From: Myotis daubentonii
Taxonomy: Eukaryota > Chordata > Mammalia > Chiroptera > Vespertilionidae
Direction: 5' to 3'
Assembly: GCF_963259705.1 (NCBI RefSeq)
Contig: NC_081842.1
Coordinates: 42,910,803-42,974,802 of the forward strand
DNA length: 64,000 bases
In this document: in pieces, positions 41,805 to 53,589 of the stretch
Layout of the letters: the number at the start of each line of letters is the position of its first letter
Position numbering within the stretch: position 1 is the first letter of the stretch
Notes under the pieces: model-generated
What the model was told of the DNA's origin: nothing
Seen by the model: the letters and a program-made list of their open reading frames with translations, nothing else
Database searches by the model: none
Translations under genes and position numbers: made by a program

Positions 41805-44800
41805 GAAGCGCCGACATTTTTACCATCAATTGCTCAGGGTTTGACCAAAATGGGGTGGATCCTGCTGCCTTCCAAGCAGTGTTTGACAGAAAGGCCTTTC
41901 GTCCAGTCATCAACTACAGCATCCCCACTCAAGTCAACATCTCCTTCACCCTGTCTGCCATCCTGGAAGTGGTAAGTCCTGACCCAACACTGCAATAATC
42001 TAGTGGTAAGTTGTGGGTCTCCTGATTGTGTTTTGTAAAATTAAGAGCTCATTCTAGTATGGGTAGAGGGACATGACATACAATATCACTGCAGGTAAAG
42101 TCTGTCCCTTTTTGGAATATTCCACAAGAAACATAATCCCAATGGCCTCATACTGCTTTTTTTACTTATGTTTCCCATGTGCCCTGGATTATTTAACCTA
42201 CATTTCTCAGTGGCTTATGATTGAAAAATCATAATTGCCACACAGAACAGCCTTAGAAATGAGTAGGAGGTGAGTGGTGGCATTGGACCTGACTTCATAG
42301 ATCTAATGATCCTGGATGAAAATTGTCTTTCCAGGATGCACAGCTTCAACTGATGACATCATTCCTGTGGCTAAATCTGGTATGATATTCTCAGCATCCT
42401 CTTTACTATAGTGCCTTCCTTTGTCTACTCCTTGGTCCAACTTTGCAGATTACAATGTATTAAGCCGAGAATACCCATGAATTAGAAAGTTCAAACAGAG
42501 CAAGACCAACAATGAAAGCACAAAGCTTCCTGACTATTCTGCCAGTTTAGGAGGGAAGAGATGGGGCACAGGGAGAAGGTAGACTAAACCAAGGTCATGG
42601 AAGCCAAGATTTAAATGGCTCCACCCAACGGAATCCAAAGCCAAGCTCAAGGTCTTCCTTGAAAGCTCTGAGAAAGAAGTGGACATAAGTAAGGCTTTAC
42701 TTTGTTAGTGACATTGTGACAGCTTCACTAGAGAGGGGGTGGGAAAGGGAAAAAAGGAATGTAAAGTGCAGGAGAGAGAGCAAGACTAAAACTAGTTCCC
42801 ATCCCATTTGCCCATGTCCTGGTTTCCTTTAGATCTGGTACAATCCATTCATCAGGTGGAACCCAAAGGAATGTGGGGGCATCAGTAAGCTCAGCATTGC
42901 AACTGAGAACCTGTGGCTTCCAGATATCTTCATCAATGAGTTGTGAGTACCAGGGATGAAAAAGGCAAGAAGGAAACCATCTCTCCACAGAGGAGCATAA
43001 CGTAGTCCATAGGGGCCATCCAAAGACTCAGTTTAGAAAGGAGCAGAATCGGAACTGAGGAGCTTACAAAATCCCCAGAACATGGAGATCAGTAGAAGGG
43101 GGAAACCAGACAAGTGGGCTGGAGCACAGGAATGAGGGGACCTGAGAGAGAAAGAAGGCCAAGTCTAATGGGGAACCCACAGCACCCACCTCCTCCTCTT
43201 TCTCATGTGCAGCATGGATGTGGATCAAACACCTACAGGGCTCATGGCTTATGTCACCAGTGAAGGGCACACCAGATATGATAAACCAATGAAGGTGACC
43301 AGCATCTGTAACCTGGACATCTTCTATTTCCCCTTTGATGAACAAAACTGCACGCTCAGCTTCACCTCTTTCTTGTACACAGGTGAGTGAGGCTCATCTA
43401 CAGTAGTCTGTTGAGAGGCAGAGAAAGGGTTTGGAAGAGGAGAGGACTGAAAGCTGGGTATAGTGAGGGAATCTCACCGAAAGTGATGTGGAAGCTAAGT
43501 GGCAAGAAATCCAACAGTCTGGGCAAAGAGGTTGGGAGCATTTGGGGAGGCTGAGTTGTCTGGATCTCTTTGCAGTGGAGACCATGGTCCTGGGCCTGGA
43601 GAAGGATGTGCAGGAGATTTCTAACATATCACAGAACCTCATTCAGAACAAGGGGGAGTGGATACTTCTGGATATCCGCCAGACCATGATGAAGATGGCT
43701 GTGGACGACAGCTATTACGACCAAATCACTTTCTATGTGAGCTCAGGGGCCCCGGTTGTGATTTTCTCCTAAGACGCATAGCTTATGTCCCTCACTAGAG
43801 CATAAGCTCTCCACTAGAAAATAAACTCTATGAGGGCAGAGATTTTTATCACTTTTTTCACTGATAAATCTCCAGTACCGAGCACAGTATCTAGCACTCA
43901 GCAAATATTGATGGAATAAGTCCTCCCTGACGAAGAAACAAAGCTCCTATGGCAGTGATTGCAGTGAGAGTGCGCGTCCCACCCTGAGGGACATCAGAAC
44001 TTTTTGGAGGGCTGAAATTTTTATGTTCACCTTTTTAAAGAGATGGTGGAAGACACAGGCAAACGTTTGGTGATTACCAGAGGGAAAGTGGAGAGAGGAG
44101 GTAAAAGAGAGTAAAGGGCGGGGGGGAGGGTAAATGGTGATGAAAGGAGAGTTGACTTGGGGTGATGAACAACCAATACAATACACAGATGATGTACTGT
44201 AGAATTGTACACCTGAAACCTATATAATTTTATGTCACACCAATAAATTGAATAAAAAAATTTTAAAAATAAAAAGAGAGGAAGGGAAAGTTATGAAACA
44301 CTGTCTTGGGGATATTATGATTCCAAATCCTAGTGACCCCAAAATATCTGCCACTGTCTTACTTTCCCTCCCATTGGTCTTAAATTCTATTAGCAAATTC
44401 ACTAGGTATTAAACCTTGATGAGGAGAGCAAGCAGAAAAACAAGGATAAAATGCACATGATAATCTAAGAATCTGGTCCCTCGATCTTGCTAAGAGCACA
44501 TTGGTAGGGATAAAAATGTAAGTGGAAAAAGCTGACACTTTGAGCCAAGAAGGAATGAGATATGTTTCAGTAGTAACCAGTATGGAAAAATCAAACCCTG
44601 GGAAGGCAGGCTGTGATGATTAAGATGACTTTGTTGAAGAGACAGTGAATGTGACTTTTCCTTACTAGACAGTTTGTGCTGGGACAAATCTCAATTCTTT
44701 TTTTGAAAATAAACACACCATTTTTTAATTCATTTTCAAAGAGAGAGGAAGGGAGAGGGAGAGAGAGATATAAACCTCAGTGAGGACAGAGAATCACTGA

Positions 44801-45959
44801 TCAGCTGCCTCCTGTACTGGGGATCGAGCCTGTAACCAGGCATGGGCCCAGACTGGGAATTGAACTGTGGCCTCCTGATTCATGGGTCCACGCTCAACCA
44901 CTGAACCACACTGACCAGGCCAAATCTCAACTCTTGCTCTTAACTTGCTTGGCAGCCTCCCAGCCTACTCTTCACTTGCTACCTCTCTCCTTCCCAGGTG
45001 GCCATCAGGCGCAGGCCCTTCCTCTATGTCATAAACCTTCTGGTGCCCAGTGGTTTTCTGATTGCCATTGATGCCCTCAGCTTCTTCCTGCCACCAGAAA
45101 GCGAGAACCGTGCCCCATTCAAGATGACCCTTCTGCTGGGCTACAACGTCTTCCTGCTCATGATGAATGACTTACTCCCGGACACTGGCACCCCCCTCAT
45201 CAGTATGGCCCCTCCCTCTTTCAGGAGAGTAAAAGCAAGGTTGGGGGGATGAGGTGGGGAGAGAGACCGGTGGAACCAGTTCAGAGTGAAAAGGAATCTT
45301 TAAAAAGGGTACTTTAAGAAAATAGGAAACAAGAAGTCCTGGGAATTGCCACTGGCTCTTACATAGGCTTGCCTTCCCTCCAGGTGTCTACTTTGCCCTG
45401 TGTCTCTCCCTGATGGTGTTCAGCCTGCTGGAGACTGTCTTCATCACCTACCTGCTGCACCTGGTCACCATCCAGCCCCCACCCATGCCCCGATGGCTCA
45501 ATTCTCTGCTTCTGCACTGCACCAGCCCAAGGGAACGCTATCTCACTGCACCCCAGAAGGGTAACAAGGGCCTGCGTCTCACCCCCATCCAACTGCCTGG
45601 TAACGAAGTCAGCACTGTCCTCACTTCCTCTTGCAACACCTCCACTTCTCTGCTCCTCCCTCCTTCCCTGTTCCTCTCCATCCTCAAATGACCTCTGCAG
45701 CCCATGTCTGAGTCTCTGTCTCTCCTTAGGTCTGAAGGAGCCTGTGGAGTTGGTGTGGAAGGTGCCAGGTCCCCAAGAGGCAGAGTTAAATGGGTGCCCT
45801 GAGTTAACAAGGGGCCAACAGGAAGATGAGGCTCAGAAGCAGCACTTGGTCAGCCTGTGGGTGCAGTTTAGCTACATGATGGACACCCTGCTGTTCCGCC
45901 TCTACCTGCTCTTCATGGCCACCTCCATCACCACAATCATTGTCCTCTGGAGCACCTAG
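41805..45959 (+). CDS. HTR3D: 5-HT3 receptor subunit, HTR3D-position gene (exons 2-9)
   Basis: Exons are 41805-41971, 42335-42379, 42833-42942, 43213-43382, 43576-43736, 44998-45202, 45384-45599 and 45730-45959. All splice sites are canonical, phases agree, and there are no stops until TAG at 45957. The product is a Cys-loop pentameric ligand-gated cation-channel subunit: extracellular domain with NCS, NYS, NIS and NCT glycosylation sites, loop A ([11 protein letters not shown]), the Cys-loop (C, 13 residues, C around [13 protein letters not shown]), four membrane segments (M1 and M2 in exon 7, M3 in exon 8, M4 in exon 9) and a large intracellular loop. The loop-B Trp of HTR3A is replaced by Phe (TSFLYT), as in human C/D/E subunits. 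The subunit is expected to need HTR3A to form channels. The symbol rests on position before HTR3C and next to ABCC5. Exon 1 (signal peptide) is not found. Confidence 0.9.
43790..43920 (+). repeat. L2 LINE 3' end
   Basis: CTATGAGGGCAGAGATTTTT and CAGTATCTAGCACTCAGCAA are the L2 tail. It lies in the intron between exons 6 and 7. Confidence 0.7.
44130..44265 (+). mobile_element. LINE-1-type 3' tail
   Basis: GATGATGTACTGTAGAATTG, CACCTGAAACCTATATAATT and AATAAATTG plus an A-run form a 3' tail; a related tail is at 24596-24745. No target duplication was found. Confidence 0.5.
44700..44920 (-). repeat. VES SINE
   Basis: Reversed SINE in the exon 6-7 intron with body AGAGAGGAAGGGAGAGGGAG and head ending GAACCACACTGACCAGGCC. 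Confidence 0.88.
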
Positions 45960-46214
45960 GCAGATGCCTATCTGCAAGCTCCAGCCTGGAGCTTCTCTTG
46001 CCTCTGGAAACCAGCGAGGCTCTCAGGCCCATCCACTCTCCAGCCTCACCTTATTTTTAATCTAGTCCTTCTGTGCAGTTAGGCCAGACCTGGATGGTTT
46101 CCTATACCCTCCCAGAGTTAGGTCCTTGCTCCTGCATGCCATTAACCCCCTCAGCCTTCCCATAAGTCTTGCCTGCCTGACTCCTCAGGAATACTTCGTT
46201 GATTGAATCACCTC

Positions 46215-46220
46215 AATAAA
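46215..46220 (+). terminator. Poly-A signal of the HTR3D-position gene
   Basis: AATAAA lies 256 bases after the stop codon, in CACCTCAATAAACCCC. The 3' UTR would run from 45960 to about 46240. The equivalent signal of HTR3C is at 62275. Confidence 0.75.
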
Positions 46221-46239
46221 CCCCTTTGCAGAAAGCGCT

Positions 46240-46366
46240 GGTTCTTCCCTGAATTATATTATAGTATAAAAAAAAATCTTGGGATTAGTCTTCTTGACTA
46301 AACATGAGTCTTCTTGAAGAAACTTTTCATTACAAAAATAGTGTTTTTCTTCTCTCTCTCTCTCTC

Positions 46367-46414
<48 letters not shown>

Positions 46415-47770
46415 TCCTATATCAGACAATATGTGGAAGTGGAAGAAGGGAGAGAAGAGACCAAATTTATTACAAGGAATTATAATAGAAGAGGAATTAA
46501 CCTCCTAAATCCATTTATCCTGGGTTTAAGCTTCAGAAATTAATAATGTGCTAGAACCAGGCATCTCTGCTTGAAGAGTGAAGCCTTTTGTCACAGCCTG
46601 ACATATGAGTCAATTCATCATTAAGCACTTAGAGTGCTAACATAATCCCAAATTAACGTTAACTATGCTTCAATGAGTTGATCTGCCCTTAATTGTGCTT
46701 AAAAAAAAAAAGAAAGAAAAAAAAGAAAGAAAGGGGGAAAAAAGAACATTAGGCCAAGAAAAGCACATTTGAAAATGTCATCTGATTTATTTGGGAGTTA
46801 TACGAATGAACTGGAAAATTTCCCTTCCTAGCACTTGCCTTATGATTTTGAGAGTCTTTGTCTATTGGCCATCACTCCCACTAGCTGCCTGGGAAAGTAG
46901 AGACCCCACTGTGTCGCTGTACATGAGAGCTGTGGCATGATTTGCTGGACACCCCAGGTTCAGAAAAGGACAGATTTGAGAGCAACTTAATTACAACTCA
47001 CACATGATCTTTTCTTTTTACAACCATTTCTTGTCATTTATTTTGTTTATTCTATTCTCTATCTGAAGCCTAAATTTCCCAGGTCACAACCAGCTAGGAG
47101 TAAAAAGAGAGTCAGAATATTGTTCACTAAACAGTATTTTCCTGGCTCCTCCTCTTCACTATTCTTCCTCAAATGCCTTGGGCTCCCTCCAGTCACTGTA
47201 GGTGACCAGAAGTAGCAAGGATACCCCCTCCACTAGAAGTGCTGCTGTGATGGTGTGGGCCTACGGTCCTACCCCAGTGTTCTCTGCGGGACCATCTGCC
47301 CCCCCAGAGCCCAAGCCACTGGAGGGCTGCATCCTGTAGCGCAGATGTTCCCAGCTGGATGCTGAGTTGCCAGGACCAGTTGCTCTAGCCTTGCAGTCCC
47401 CTTCTGCAGGCAGAGTCCATGGGAATTGCAGTATGGAGGCAGAAATACTCTGCTGTATTCCGAATCGCTCCTTTCACTCAAGCCCCTGGTCTTCCCTTAA
47501 ACTTGTACCCCTTAATGCCCCCTTTTCCCCTCTCTGCATTGTTTTTCCAAGAAGGTGTTTGGCTCCTCAGTTTCCAGAACCCTGTCAAGTATTCCCCTGA
47601 CCATCACCAGTCCTCCAGGCATGACCAAGACCCAGTGCATACAATCTAGGCTCAAATCAGGAGCCCTGACATTCACCTACATAAATTAGTCTACCTGTGA
47701 TTGTTTTGGCACTTCCTCAACTCACAGCTTTCTACAAAGTGGGCCTTTAGAAAGGACACAGTATAGTAAT
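46240..47770. other. Intergenic stretch between the two HTR3 genes, part 1
   Basis: It contains a (CT)n microsatellite (46349-46418) and A-rich runs (46699-46745). The GC-richer 47200-47650 part has short open frames on both strands but nothing recognisable. Confidence 0.45.
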
Positions 47771-47774
47771 ACTA

Positions 47775-47845
47775 GTCACCAACATTTATTAAGTTATTAA
47801 TATGTGGCATTTAATCCTTACAGTTACCCTATGAAATGAGTACTA
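47775..47845 (-). repeat. MIR SINE remnant
   Basis: ACCAACATTTATTAAGTTAT and CAGTTACCCTATGAAATGAG match the reversed MIR 3' part. Confidence 0.55.
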
Positions 47846-48000
47846 CAGATCCACTAACCCTTGGAGCCAAATGTTTTGGAGTTCAAATATTTTCAGGTTC
47901 TAAAAAGGTAACAATTGTGCATGTGCTGTATATTACAAACACCCAAGTAGGATATGGTACAGCACCCTGTAATCCAACATTAATATTTCTGCAGTGAAGG

Positions 48001-48245
48001 GGCCCGGCTAGTGTGCCTCAGTGGCTGAGTTTTGACCTATGAACCAGGAGGTCACTGTTCTATTCCGTTAGGGCATATGCTCATGTTGTGGGCTCCATCC
48101 CCAGTAGGAGGCGTGTAAGAGGCAACCAATCAATGATTTTTCTCTCATCATCGATGTTTCTCTCTCCCTCTCTCTCTACCTCTCCCTTCCTCTCTAAAAT
48201 CAATAAAATCATATTTTTAAAAAATATCCTTGGGTGAGGATTAAC
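48001..48245 (+). repeat. VES SINE
   Basis: Plus-strand SINE (CCCGGCTAGTGTGCCTCAGT ... CAATAAAATCATATTT) ending in the ATATCCTTGGGTGAGGATTA tail and directly joined to an L1 fragment. Confidence 0.88.
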
Positions 48246-48249
48246 AAAA

Positions 48250-49090
48250 CAACACCAAAAATCATTAGCAGAAGACCTGAATAGACATTTCTCCAAAGAG
48301 GACATACAAATGGTCAAGAGACATATGAAAACACGCTCAAAGTCTCTAATCATTGAAGAAATGCAAATTAAAACCACAATGAGATATCACCTCACACCTG
48401 TCAGAATGGTTATCATTAAAAAAATCAACAACAACACATGCTGGCAAGGATGTGGAAAAAGGGAACACTAGTGCACTGCTGGTGGGAATGCAGACTGGTG
48501 CAGCCACTGTGGAAAACAGTATGGAGTTTCCTCAAAAATTAAAAATGGAACTCCCATTTGACCCAGCGACCCCACTTCTGGGAATATATCCCAAAACACC
48601 AATCAGAAAGAATATGTGCACCCCTATGTTCATAGCAGCATTATTTACGATAGCTAATATTTGGAAACAGCCCAGGTGCCTATCAGTAGATTAATGTATA
48701 AAAAAGCTATAGAACATTTACACTATGGAATACTTTGCAGCTGTAAAAAAGAGGGCTCTCTTACCCTTTGGGACAGCATGGATGGACTTGGAAAATATTA
48801 TGTTAAGTGAAATAAGCCACACCGAGAAAGACAACTATCACATGACCTCACTTATTTGTGGAATCTAGTGAACAAAATCAATTGTCCAACAAAGTAAGAC
48901 ATGAAGCATGGAGGCATGGAACAGACTGACCTGCCTTGATGTGAGGTTGAGGGGACAAGAAGAGATAAACCACAAAACTTATATACTTATATGCATAGCC
49001 CACAGACCTGGGGGGGGGGGGGCGGGTAGGGACTGGGAAGAGAAAAAGGGGGGAATGGGAGATATCGGTAATACTATCAACAATAAAATA
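48250..49090 (+). mobile_element. LINE-1 ORF2 3' end and 3' UTR
   Basis: The end of ORF2 is well preserved: ATGAGATATCACCTCACACC, ATGCTGGCAAGGATGTGG, CTGGGAATATATCCCAAAAC, then a G-rich 3' UTR with a run of 12 G near 49011 and a tail AATAAAATA. The 80-codon frame 48452-48694 is the C-terminal part of ORF2p. It is 5' truncated and not coding as a whole. Confidence 0.92.
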
Positions 49091-49097
49091 CCTTTAA

Positions 49098-49304
49098 AAT
49101 ATTTTTTATTGATTTCAAAGAAGAAGGGAGAGGGAGAGAGATAAAAATATCAATGATGAGAGAGAATCACTGATCGGCTGCCTCCTGCATGCCCCACACT
49201 AGGGATTGAGCCCGCAACCCAGGCATGTGCCCTGACTGGGAATTGAACTGTGACCTCCTGGTTCATAGGTCAACACTCAACCACTGGGCTACGCTGGCTA
49301 GACA
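49098..49304 (-). repeat. VES SINE
   Basis: Reversed SINE joined to the L1 tail, with head ending GGGCTACGCTGGCTAGAC. Confidence 0.88.
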
Positions 49305-49309
49305 GCAAG

Positions 49310-50125
49310 AAAATACTTTTTGTAAATCATTGCTGAGTGTACAGAAACTAGAAAGCCAAATGTGACGCACTAAAGAACACCAATTTATCATGCAGGCTGA
49401 CACCTAAAGAGCAAAATTGACTTCTAGGTGGGAGGTAATAGACATAAAGAATTACAGACTTTATAGTTCAATCCTCTCACTTTTTAGATGAGAAAAGGGA
49501 AGTGGAGAAAAGTAAAATGATAAATAATAGGTTGCCATACTCAAAGAGAACCTGGGATCAGAGGCTGTGCCTGTCAAAGTGACAGCCTGGGTGAGTGCTT
49601 GTCTGTGGGACTCTTTTCCCAGGTGCCTTTCAAGAGTTTCAAGACCTTCCGTCTCTCCTGCTCCAGGCACCATAGTCAGTCTGACCTCAACTACTACCCC
49701 ATCCTGCAGGATGTTTTGGCTGCCTCCTGACCGCCTAACTCCTGAGCCCTGGCCAACAGTCTCTGCATGTGATTGCCATCCATTTGGGCTGCAAAACAAT
49801 GACTCTCACTTCCCCTGTCCATCAACTAATTCTGCCCTTGCCAGTTTACAGCTGTTTTCCCAACCTGATCCCCCAGGGTCTCAGATAAATGGGGCCACCA
49901 GAGGGCCATGCAGTATGATCCGTCTCCCCCCCCCCCACGCCCCCACACACCACCACCACCTTAGAATAAGCTAAGGAGAAAAGTGTTGCTGTCTGTGACT
50001 TGCAAAAGTATAGCTCCTGACCCCACTGTTGAACTTTGGGTTCAGGCATTGTCTAGGCCTGCGGATTTCATTGGGAAACCTGAAGGTCTACTGATCCAGA
50101 CCATCAGACTTCCCAGCTACAGAGT
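49310..50125. other. Intergenic stretch, nothing recognised
   Basis: No gene or repeat is recognised. A C-run followed by CCACACACCACCACCACC lies at 49926-49961. Confidence 0.45.
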
Positions 50126-50129
50126 AATG

Positions 50130-50375
50130 AAAATAGCAAGGAAAGAGCAATGGAATCGGATTGGCCTGGATTTGAATCTGGAGTCTACCAATTCCCACAT
50201 GGGTGGACATTGAGCAAGATTTCTTGACCTCTCTGCACCTCAGTTTCCTAATCTGTAAAATAGGAGTAATAGTGCTTACCTCTCAAAGCAGTTGTGAAGC
50301 TATGAGTACTATAAATAAAATGCCTAACATAGTATAGAGCACATGGCACAAACTCAATAAATGGTAGCTCTGGTT
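50130..50375 (+). repeat. MIR SINE, nearly full length
   Basis: The order of GGCCTGGATTTGAATCTGG, CACCTCAGTTTCCTAATCTG, AAAATAGGAGTAATAGTGC and AACTCAATAAATGGTAGC is the complete MIR. Confidence 0.92.
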
Positions 50376-50837
50376 AAGTTATTCTGAGCCTGCCCTTGAT
50401 TGGAAACTTAGAGGGAGCAGTCAGAAAGAAAAGGCTGGGCCCTGGCTCCTGCCCTCTGGATCCTACCTGCTTCAGACTGCTGTGCTTCTGCCAGCCCCCA
50501 CCTCCACCTACCTGCACCCAGGATGGAGGCCCACACCTCAGCCACACCGGGGCAACAGCATGTGATTTCTCTGATTTGGCCTCAGGACTCCCCTGAGGTT
50601 CCCAACCACCTTTCTTACATCTGTCCAAGGTGCCTGTGTTCTTTCCACATCCATGGTGAACTGACAACCAGGTATTTGACATTTATTGACTACACACCAC
50701 TGTATGCCACACACTGAGGGAAGGTGGAGAGGTGGGGGTGAAACAAAATATGCTTTCTGCTCTCAGTGAGGTTGCAGATAAGAGGGGAGGTGCACATGTA
50801 AAGAGATGTTTCCAATAGAAGGATCACAACAGATTTA

Positions 50838-50840
<3 letters not shown>

Positions 50841-50904
<64 letters not shown>

Positions 50905-50905
50905 T
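50841..50905. repeat. Compound (GT)n(GA)n microsatellite
   Basis: About 24 GT units are followed by about 8 GA units. Confidence 0.97.
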
Positions 50906-51334
50906 TCACAGATGACTAGAAGCTTGAGTCGAGCTGAATCTTTAAGAATTTACTAGTGGAACAAGTGATCAATGGTAGAAGATATATTTTAGGTTCAGAG
51001 AACATAGAAGGGTAAAATCACAGATTGAGTATTGGGGTGCTATGTAATTCTCAGTGCGTTTCCATGTTAGTCCAAGGCCCCTGAGCATTCTAATCAGCTG
51101 TGGATCTAGTTAAAACTGTAAATTCTTGATCACTACTGCCTGCAATTCTGATATGGGGCTAAGATTCTGATTTAGGGCCAAAGGGGTGAGGGTCAGATGT
51201 GTAAGCTAATCCTTAAACATTTTAAAGATAAGAACAATTCCTTTAAAAAAAAAAAAAAGAACAATTATTTTAGAATATAAAATCCAAGGCAAAATGATTG
51301 AAAGAGAGGTGGGAGGCTAAGGAGCTAGATTTCA

Positions 51335-51415
51335 TCCTGTGGGCCAGTGGTTTTCTGAGTGTGGTCCCAGGACATGGGGCCACAGCATCACCCAGAAATT
51401 TTCAGCCCAGGCGCT
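51335..51415. mobile_element. MER20-like hAT remnant
   Basis: GGTTTTCTGAGTGTGGTCCC and CCACAGCATCACCCAGAAAT match the MER20 head. A similar worn piece is at about 51050-51190. Confidence 0.5.
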
Positions 51416-51599
51416 CTTAACATAACTCTAAAGACAATGGAACCCATGGAAAGATTTCAAACATAAGAAGGATACAGTCACATCTGCATTTCAAACAAAT
51501 TGCACAGGCTGCACAGTGAGGCTAATTTAGAAGCCAGACTGGGAGTGAGATCACTAAGGAGGTGACCAGGTGTGAAGCCAGAGGGCACTGACGGTACCA

Positions 51600-51975
51600 C
51601 ATAGTTTCTAGAGAGATTTTTTTTCACATAAAAGTTTAGCTTATTAATCCTCTCATGAAAAATCTGCGCAATCACCACAGATAAAGTCACTGATAAAGTC
51701 TTTGAGCAACAGAAGGAGATTGAACACAGTAAGGTCACCACAGATAAAGTCACTGGCTTTGGCATGATTTATGATTCCTTGGGTTACGCAAAGAAAAATG
51801 AACCCAAACGCAGCCTTGTAAGACACGGCATAGATGAGAAGACCTCAAGAAAAAAGAGGAAGGAACGCAAGAACAGAGTGAAGAACGTCAGGGGGACTGC
51901 GAAGGCCAATGTTGGTGCTGGCCAAAAGTGAGCTGGAGATCGAATAACAGAAGGAGTAAAGTAAAAATAAATCTT
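51600..51975 (+). pseudogene. RPS24 retrocopy, 3' half (plus orientation)
   Basis: The intronless sequence [40 protein letters not shown] and KANVGAG matches the C-terminal half of ribosomal protein S24, ending in a TGA at 51928. The bases after it (TGAGCTGGAGATCGAATAAC, then AGAAGGAGTAAAG) correspond to the short alternative exon and final exon of RPS24 mRNA. A 20-base stretch (CACCACAGATAAAGTCACTG) is duplicated in front of the frame (about 51674 and 51734). The matching 5' half lies at 52246-52460 in opposite orientation. Confidence 0.88.
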
Positions 51976-52028
51976 ATCATTAACAAAAAATGAACACTCC
52001 CAATTAATCCAAACACAAAGGTGACATC

Positions 52029-52232
52029 AGCCCTGACCAGTTTGGCTCAGTGGATAGAGCATCGGCCTGCGGACTGGAGGGTCCCAGGTTCAATTCCAGT
52101 CAAGGGCATGTACCTTGGTTGCAGGCACATCTCCAGTAGGAGGTGTGCAGGAGGCAGCTGATCGATGTTTCTAACTCTCTATCCCTCTCCATTCCTCTCT
52201 GTAAAAAAAAAAAAAAAAAAAAAACACAAAAA
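52029..52232 (+). repeat. VES SINE between the RPS24 halves
   Basis: SINE with a well-kept head (GACCAGTTTGGCTCAGTGG, GTTCAATTCC) and a 22-base A tail. The flanks ACAAAGGTGACATCA and ACAAAGATGGCGTCA form a target duplication with three differences; both are RPS24 sequence. Confidence 0.92.
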
Positions 52233-52245
52233 ACAAAAAAAAACA

Positions 52246-52460
52246 AAGATGGCGTCAGGTGTGGTCTTATACATTTTGGCTAGTTTTCCCAGATTTCCGT
52301 CTTGGGTACTGCTGCCTTCCCAGGGTGAAGGACGTCAATGACCATTTGCTCCCGCTGACGTAGCCTGTTGGTCATGAACTTCCTCGTCCGGATGGTTACT
52401 GTGTCATTCATGATGAAGGCTGATCTTCAAGCAGCCAGGGAGGAAAAGAAAGCCACTCTT
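52246..52460 (-). pseudogene. RPS24 retrocopy, 5' half (minus orientation)
   Basis: On the minus strand the sequence includes the RPS24 5' UTR (TCCTCCCTGGCTGCTTGAAG), an ATG at about 52417 and [37 protein letters not shown] and AKMYKTTPDAIF. It breaks off near VFG and then enters the region in front of the plus-oriented 3' half. A frameshift lies after TEIWEN. The two halves face each other tail to tail. Confidence 0.9.
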
Positions 52461-52469
52461 CCTTGGCCA

Positions 52470-53355
52470 ATCATGTCAACCCGTACGGAAAGAGAGATTC
52501 TTTACTTTGGCTTTCTATGCTCCTGGGAAGGCTGGCTTGTGCTGCACGAGGCTGCTGCACGAAGATGAAGGACATGCTTTTCCAGGCTGGGTGCCTATTG
52601 CTGAGCTGCAACTGAAGTGACGGAAACCCCAGGGGAAAACAAAGATTGCTAGGAACCCCCTGCCCTAGGCTGATGGTATCCTCCAATAGATCTAAGACTG
52701 CTCCCAACAGGAAGGACTCAGAAACCCAGCCGTGTCCTCAGCTCTGACTCAAAGCACTGCCGACTTCCCTGAACGCCTGAAGGCATGCCCAGTGCTCTGG
52801 GCCCAGCCTCTGGCCCCTCTGCAGCTCCATGGTCCTTTCTGCTCAGACACCCTGAGTAGCCCTCAGCCAGAACAAGATGTGTGCCCCGGGCAAGGACAAT
52901 ACCCATCTGGTGCCTCCACAGGGCCTACGTAACTGGACAAGATGACACTTGCCCACCTCTCAGAGGGGAGCAAGCTCTCCAGCCTCCTTCCACAGCCCCT
53001 GCTGGCTGGCCTGGATGCTGGACCCCTGCCCCTGGACCTCAGACACCATAGCTCACCTGGGCTCCTAAATCCAGTGTCTGTGCCTCTGGCCTCAGTAGCC
53101 TGAAGCCTCAGGGACTCTGTTGCCCTACCTCACTTTTCCTGATTCCCCAGAGCACAGCCATGGAGACAGCAGATACTAATACCAAGAAGCTTGGAAAGGA
53201 TGCTCAGGTGGCTGCTCACTGTACATCCTGGAAGTCCCATGGAGACAGAGCAGAAGTTGTCCTGCCAGTCAGAACAAGGAATGAGAGGAGAGGACACGGT
53301 GGCCATCCTATAATTGTTTGGGAAAAAGAAAGGTGTTAAATCCCTAGGAATCCAA
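52470..53355. other. Intergenic stretch, nothing recognised
   Basis: GC-moderate sequence with no protein, repeat or splice structure that I can name. Confidence 0.45.
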
Positions 53356-53361
53356 GTTGCC

Positions 53362-53575
53362 AGTGGTTCTCAATAATGGGCAATTGTACCCCCAGCTGGA
53401 CCTTTGGCAATATTTGCAGATATTATTAATGGTTGCAACTGGGATAGGGGGATGTTACTGGCATCTGGTGGGCCAGAGATGCTGCTAAACATTCTACAAT
53501 CCTAGGACGGCCCCCCCCCAAACAAAGAATTATGCAGCCCAAATGTCAACAGTACCAAGGGTGGGAGTCTCTGCT
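53362..53575 (-). mobile_element. MER5A-like hAT remnant
   Basis: CCAGTGGTTCTCAATAATGG, GGCATCTGGTGGGCCAGAG, GCTAAACATTCTACAATCC and GCCCAAATGTCAACAGTACC are the MER5A sequence in reverse. Confidence 0.8.
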
Positions 53576-53589
53576 CTGGGTAATCCCAA

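Noticed and set aside
51600..52460. Twin priming as the explanation for the inverted RPS24 halves
   Set aside because: Twin priming would put the inverted 5' part before the 3' part; here the order is the reverse, with the 3' end in the middle.
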